Of a DNA stretch of 64,000 nt, positions 24,294 to 64,000 are shown piece after piece. Source of the stretch: Crambe crambe (Eukaryota; Porifera; Demospongiae; Poecilosclerida; Crambeidae); assembly GCA_963924555.1 (NCBI GenBank), contig OZ004584.1:6137001-6201000 (forward strand), written 5' to 3'. The notes under the pieces are model-generated. The model was not told where the DNA came from. It did no database searches and was given only the letters and a program-made list of their open reading frames with translations. The translations under genes and the position numbers were made by a program. Each line of letters begins with the position of its first letter. Position 1 is the stretch's first letter.

Positions 24294-25779
24294 ATGCCAG
24301 GACTCTCCTTACTAATCTTTCTACTAAGTAAGTGTTGTACCCACTCACTATCTATGAATTGTACGTAGTTAGGTGAGGGTATCGACGGTGAAGCACTTCG
24401 GTAGCTATCAGCGATCAGCTGATGATAACTAAAGGGTATCATAGATACACACGTACAGCTACAGTGTGTATATAGTTATGGAGAGGTCTTATATTGTATG
24501 ATTTATAATCCTACAGCAACCTCCTTTTATATTATAAGTGGCGAAAATTCCAATTCTACCGCTCATCCCACAACCACGAGTAAGATGCTCTATTAAGTAT
24601 TACAGTAGAACCTTACCTCGGTTATCTGGACACTTTTGTCCAAACTTTTATTTCCAAATAAGCATAATGTTGTGGTTATATAGTTTAATTTTATGTGCCT
24701 GTGCAAAGCACTCTGAAAAAAATTCTCAAATAATAATTATTGCTTCCAAATCCAAGGTTCTGATGCGGATAACCTGGTTAATACAGTATTCATTGATCCA
24801 TTGGTATTCATCGACTATTCAACACACAAGTACGCTTCTGCACTTACAGTGAGAAGAGAGGATGTCTATGATCATTAGCTTCGGTTTCCATCATTGATAT
24901 TGTTTACGGAAAAATATACACCAACCGCAATACACCCACTGTACAGTGGATTCACACTCTGTTCGAATTTCCATATTTCATTCCTGGAAGCTTGTTTTCA
25001 ATACAAAATTAATGTATGCAAAAACAAAGCATAATGATGTGTACGGAATACGGAATATTAGAATGGAGCGTAAATCCACTATACTGTATTAGACGTATTT
25101 AAGAGCTCACAAAGGGAGGGGAGGGGATCTTTTAGAAAAGATAAGCCTCATGTGTTTGATTAGCTAGCTAACTAGCTGTATCACTGTTTAGTCTTGCGTT
25201 GTCAACACTATTAATACTACCTTGGATGTGACACGTACAGGTTTGATGAAATGCTCGAAGACATCAAATGGTACAATGGTGCACATACAAGCTGGTCTGA
25301 TCATATGTGGTGAGGAAAATGGTACTCGACATCTTCTTGGTGCAAGAGTAAATGAAAAGCGATGTATTCCGGAATCAGCAATCGCTCCTCCTCGATCCAA
25401 TGATCGCACTCCTTGTGCAGCAAATTTCAGTGTCATAGAAATGGAGCCTGTATATGATCTAAACAGAACATGCAAAGAATGGACTCTTCATGTTTATACT
25501 AATCTCACATCAGTCGCGGTGACATTTTTCATATATGGTGAAGAAAATCGAGATGTTGAATTCTGTCAACTACGAACTCATGTCAGTTCAGTGACTAACC
25601 CTAGCCCTACTAGCCCTAGCAGCCCTAGTGCTAACCCTAGTACTAGCCCTCTTTTATCTAAGACAGAACATAACTCTGACAGTATAAAGACAGAGGCAAA
25701 CAAGTCCATGAAATTAATGCCACTATTTGAACCTTCCTGCATCCTTATATCAATGATTATCATTATTATTAATAGATAG
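24294..25779 (+). CDS. Small secreted or GPI-anchored surface protein
   Basis: Four exons join in frame to 248 residues: 24294..24327, 24517..24579, 24787..24848 and 25192..25779. Exon 1 encodes a hydrophobic signal start (MPGLSLLIFLL). The ectodomain has several cysteines (SCVVN, MKCSK, IICGEE, RCIPES, TPCAANF, RTCKEW, EFCQL) and NxS/T glycosylation sites. A Pro/Ser/Thr stalk (NPSPTSPSSPSANPSTSP) follows, then a short hydrophobic C-terminus (ILISMIIIIINR) with no cytoplasmic tail, as in GPI-anchored proteins. An alternative acceptor for exon 3 at 24757 keeps the same frame. No family was recognised. AATAAA signals at 26087 and 26109 fit its 3' end. It is convergent with LRRK. Confidence 0.6.
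24600..24790. mobile_element. Tc1/pogo-like MITE abutting an exon
   Basis: It begins TACAGTAGAACCTTACCTCG and ends with an inverted, diverged match (GATAACCTGGTTAATACAGTA). Internally it shares GTGCCTGTGCAAAGCACTCT with the element at 20692-21012. Its right end supplies the TACAG that serves as acceptor for exon 3 of the surrounding gene. Confidence 0.55.
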
Positions 25780-26131
25780 TATTTTTCCCCTTCTTGTGTT
25801 CTTTACATGTTTCTTTCTTTCTTTTCTACTTGGTATGTCTAATTAATTTTTATCCTCAGTTTTGTTCACTCAATTAAAACATTGCACAAACAGTTCAGAA
25901 GGGTGTGGGCCAGTAGTCATTGGTTACCGATTGTTGATGTACAGTGTTTACTAACATTGGCCACAAATACTATTATGGGTACTATGCATATGAGACCTTC
26001 AGTGTTGTCGGTTGTCATAGAGACCTATGAGTGTGACTGCTGTGGTTTTCAATGAAATTTTATCTTATATAGTGTCAATAATTCTGAATAAAATTTTGAT
26101 GAAAATTAAATAAAACAAGTTAAAAATTTAA
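25780..26131. other. Convergent 3' region with two AATAAA signals
   Basis: The region lies between the stop of the GPI-like gene (+) and the stop of LRRK (-). AATAAA at 26087-26092 and 26109-26114 serve the plus strand. The LRRK poly(A) signal was not identified; an ATTAAA on the minus strand overlaps its stop at 26127-26132. Confidence 0.55.
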
Positions 26132-61491
<35,360 letters not shown>

Positions 61492-61691
61492 CTTTGCTTT
61501 CGAAGAAGAAAAGAACTAGTGAATTGATGTATGGCTCCACCTAGTACCATGCCCTAATTATAGGCCGTATTTTCAAGATGACGTCATGCATGTTTCCTGG
61601 CGCATGGCTAGCTAGCTAGCTAGCTGGCCTCGAGCTCATGGGGGCGGGGCTGATTTTGAAAATTATTCTTCGATAAACATAAACAGGAGCA
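61492..61691. promoter_or_regulatory. Divergent promoter of LRRK and the 223-residue gene
   Basis: Only 200 bp separate the two opposite ATGs. It contains a perfect palindromic CRE, TGACGTCA, at 61579-61586. An Sp1-type GC box, GGGGGCGGGGC, lies at 61640-61650, with an (AGCT)n stretch between them. No TATA box is visible. The sites are motif matches, but the position between two start codons makes function plausible. Confidence 0.6.
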
Positions 61692-61773
61692 ATGTTGAAA
61701 AAATTGTGTCCTTGCCTTCGCGGAGCGGAAAGACTGGTAAGTTATTAAGATAGAGTAGAGGAGTAGAGAGAAG

Positions 61774-61813
<40 letters not shown>

Positions 61814-63512
61814 ATTCTAAGGCAATATGTACCGTGATGTACTACCTAGCTACCTAATTCAACCATCATATGACACGTTAGTAGTCCATTACAATCCAGG
61901 GCTAGCTAGTCTTACCGTAATACGGGTCTGTGAAGCTGGCCTATTTACAAATTGTACTGTAACTGTATAAATTAGAATGAAAATTCAAACTCTGCTTATT
62001 ATTCTCAGCTAACATGATAAAAATTCAATAGAATTAGTTCTTGGTGGTTTGTTTCATAAGCTAATTTTATGAGAACTAATTCTATAGAATGAAAATGATA
62101 ATAACTGCCACCTTCCACAACCATGTAGCTCCCTTCACATGATCTGTTTGCTTTAGAGATGACTGACATCATAGAAATGATTTTCATTTCACAACATACA
62201 AAATTTGTAGCTAGCTACAATAGCTAATTATGTTGCAAAATGAAAATTATTCCTATGGTGTCAGTGATCTCTAAAGCAAACAGATTATGTGACAGCATTT
62301 ACCAAGAGACTGGAGTCACGTAGCTAGAGAGGCACATCTCACTCTCTTTTCCAACTAGCTACATAGAAGATCCGTCTTCCTTCACTCGCTACATATCTTT
62401 TAGGGGTTCCATATAAGGAAATAGGTGTTGCAGCTGTTTTCAGTGTTTCACTTCCTCGGATATCACCCACTTCTAAAGGCTGAAATGGACCATTTCCTCA
62501 AACTATTGATGTCTTATGACATGAGCATGCATAAAGCATTAAGTGTCATGCAATACTTTTAAAAAGAGCTGGATTTGACAGATTGGAATTACCATAATTA
62601 TTAGCTATATAGTGAGTTTTTTTTTCAGCGAATTTTGAGAGTCCTGGATCCATTCATGAGGGCTATTCATGAAATAATTATAATCTCATTGTAATATTGG
62701 TGGAATTGATAATGATTACTTTATCCTCTAGCTTAGCATGAAGGTGTTCCATCCTTCTTTAAATTCAAGGACGTGTATACATGGAATTTAATGGGGAGGT
62801 AGGAGAGGTACCCTCCCCCCACAGACACTCTAATTTATCTCCTATACGTCCTAAGAAGTCTCATCTATTATCTTTTGATCTGTAGAATGACAGAGATGAA
62901 GTCCGCTTGGCTGATCTCTATGAAATGGACGAGGAAATGAATTCCCTTGGGTATCGCTACTATACCCTCGAGGCTCGCCCCATTCCCTACAAATCACCAA
63001 ACCTAACCGCTCACCCAGCCACAGCTAGAGCCAAGGAAGCAGCTGATGCTTTGAATGAATCCTATCTGGAGGTGTTTAACTTGCACCAAAACATTAAGAG
63101 CAAATTATCAGACTTTAAACGGCAAGTTGGTCAAGCTGAATACAGCGATCTATCAACCTGTTTCTCTTGTCTCAATGTCTTGACTGGAAAAGTGCCTCTG
63201 AAGTTAGAGTGTTCTGATTCGACTAACGAGCCTGTGAAACTGATTGGTGGATCGGATGAAGTGGTGGATGCTGTGACACTGTTCAACGAGGTGTTGGATC
63301 TCTGCCACGAGTTTCTGAGCGAAAGAGAAAGAAGCTTGAGGAAAATTAAAGAGAAGATTGATCAGCTCAGATCTTTGGCTGTGATGCAGCAGATTCTCAC
63401 TATCTGCTCAACCTTTGAGACTCATGCACCAGAAAACATTAATATATTTGCCACTGAGATTCGTAGTTTACTGCTGGATGCCAGGAGTGCTGCCAAATTA
63501 AAGTTAAAGTAA
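61692..63512 (+). CDS. Conserved-looking helical protein of unknown function, 223 residues
   Basis: Exon 1 is 61692..61736 (MLKKLCPCLRGAERL) with donor GTAAGT at 61737. Exon 2 is 62886..63512, after acceptor CTGTAG; both are phase 0. The product continues NDRDEVRLADLYEMDEEMNS and SLGYRYYTLEARPIPYKSPN. It is then largely helical and acidic/basic (FLSERERSLRKIKEKIDQLR, likely coiled coil) and ends AAKLKLK. There are no signal peptide and no membrane span. The CPC near the N-terminus could be lipid-modified, which is speculative. The family was not recognised. Confidence 0.75.
61776..61812. repeat. Poly(G) run
   Basis: About 36 consecutive G, in the intron of the 223-residue gene. Confidence 0.9.
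62022..62086. mobile_element. Small hairpin MITE, copy B
   Basis: Shorter relative of 54548-54636, with the same CTCAGCTAACATGATA flank and TTCAATAGAATTAGTTCT/AGAACTAATTCTAT arms. Confidence 0.6.
62139..62290. mobile_element. MITE with about 48-bp TIRs
   Basis: CTGTTTGCTTTAGAGATGAC continuing to ATTTTCATTT on the left is inverted on the right (AAATGAAAATTATTCC to TCTCTAAAGCAAACAG), with a few mismatches. No coding capacity. Confidence 0.7.
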
Positions 63513-63697
63513 AGGGTCACCTGTGAGACTACAGCTCATTTATTATCATTGAGTTTTTATTACAACACCGACAGTCATCATAGATTGTATTAATTTTTTA
63601 CAAAAATTTCGTCGACAGCCGCGCCGGGCATGCGCATAGCAGTAACGCTCATACCGTACCAGCTGAGGAAAGATTTTTTGAGTCTTATCTGGTGAGG
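63513..63697. promoter_or_regulatory. Short gap: 3' end of one gene and promoter of the next
   Basis: A head-to-tail gap of 185 bp. GC-rich GCCGCGCCGGGCATGCGCAT (63618-63637) includes an NRF-1-like GCATGCGCA half. No AATAAA was found for the upstream gene. Confidence 0.35.
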
Positions 63698-64000
63698 ATG
63701 GCAGAACTTAAACCAACTACGGTGAAATCTGGAGAAGGAGCTGAAGCAATCGTTACTGGAGGACGACTAGATATGAAGGAGTAAGTAAAGCTCTGTAGTA
63801 AAGCTATCCTTTCAGCTAGTCTCGCCGGGCCCCGCCCCTTCGAAGTTTTTTTCCTCCAAAATGAGGTGCAGTCTGATATTAGAATTTAGAATTATATGTT
63901 GCAAAATCTCTTTGGAATCACTCCGCCTTACCTTGCACATTTCTATGGTAAGCTAATAAGCTGTCACTTCTCTTGCTCCAGAGTTCACTTGAAAGTGCTC
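63698..64000 (+). CDS. 5' end of an unknown gene, cut by window end
   Basis: Exon 1 is 63698..63780 (MAELKPTTVKSGEGAEAIVT, then GGRLDMK) with donor GTAAGT at 63781, phase 2. Exon 2 starts at 63982 after TTGCTCCAG and reads VHLKVL to the window end, giving GGRLDMKE|VHLKVL. No signal peptide. Too short to assign a family. Confidence 0.55.
63817..63850. mobile_element. Fragment similar to the palindromic foldback ends
   Basis: TAGTCTCGCCGGGCCCCGCC resembles the end TAGTCTCGCGGGCCCGACCC of the foldback at 23465. No inverted partner is visible before the window end. Confidence 0.35.

Overview
The window is nuclear DNA of an animal. Split genes with GT-AG introns, AATAAA signals, dense MITE-like inverted repeats, micro- and minisatellites and animal-type domain combinations (sacsin, multi-domain SRCR receptor, LRRK) all show this. 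AT-rich introns full of AGCT-type simple sequence, compact intergenic gaps and SRCR receptors suggest an early-branching metazoan, most likely a sponge. The species call is inference only.

Layout. (1) 1-15101 (+): a sacsin gene missing its 5' end. It has a 148-bp exon remnant, a 2.3-kb intron holding a terminal-inverted-repeat element, and then one 12.6-kb coding exon. (2) 15592-17412 (-): a single-exon multi-pass membrane protein, convergent with sacsin. (3) 17687-23268 (+): a ten-exon type I receptor with signal peptide, three SRCR domains, one membrane span and a Gln/Pro/Ser-rich tail. It shares a 274-bp divergent promoter with gene 2. (4) 23290-24290: debris, namely a decayed duplicate of the SRCR tail exon, a 60-bp perfect-palindrome insertion and a possible integrase-domain relic. 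(5) 24294-25779 (+): a four-exon small secreted or GPI-anchored protein. (6) 26132-61491 (-): a complete LRRK-type ROCO kinase in 21 phase-consistent exons, 2825 residues: ankyrin, LRR, Roc GTPase, COR, kinase, WD40. (7) 61692-63512 (+): a two-exon 223-residue protein of unknown function, divergent from LRRK across a 200-bp gap with a CRE and a GC box. (8) 63698-64000 (+): the first exons of another unknown gene, cut by the window end.

Most non-coding DNA is intronic repeat within LRRK. The most striking feature is a tandem array of about 79 copies of a 90/91-bp unit (about 41.47-48.59 kb) that abuts the 3' splice site of the Roc P-loop exon and resembles that splice site. A second array at 29.2-29.7 kb copies the 3' splice site and first exon bases of another LRRK exon. 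A third array starts at the donor of the Roc exon. Several other LRRK splice signals are made of simple repeats. No RNA genes were found except one tRNA-like SINE head. There is no sign of prokaryotic features.

Functionally the genes are unrelated: chaperone-type quality control (sacsin), cell-surface recognition (SRCR, GPI-like protein) and signalling (LRRK). The divergent pairs may share regulation. All gene models are read by eye from splice motifs, reading phase and family resemblance, with no transcript evidence.
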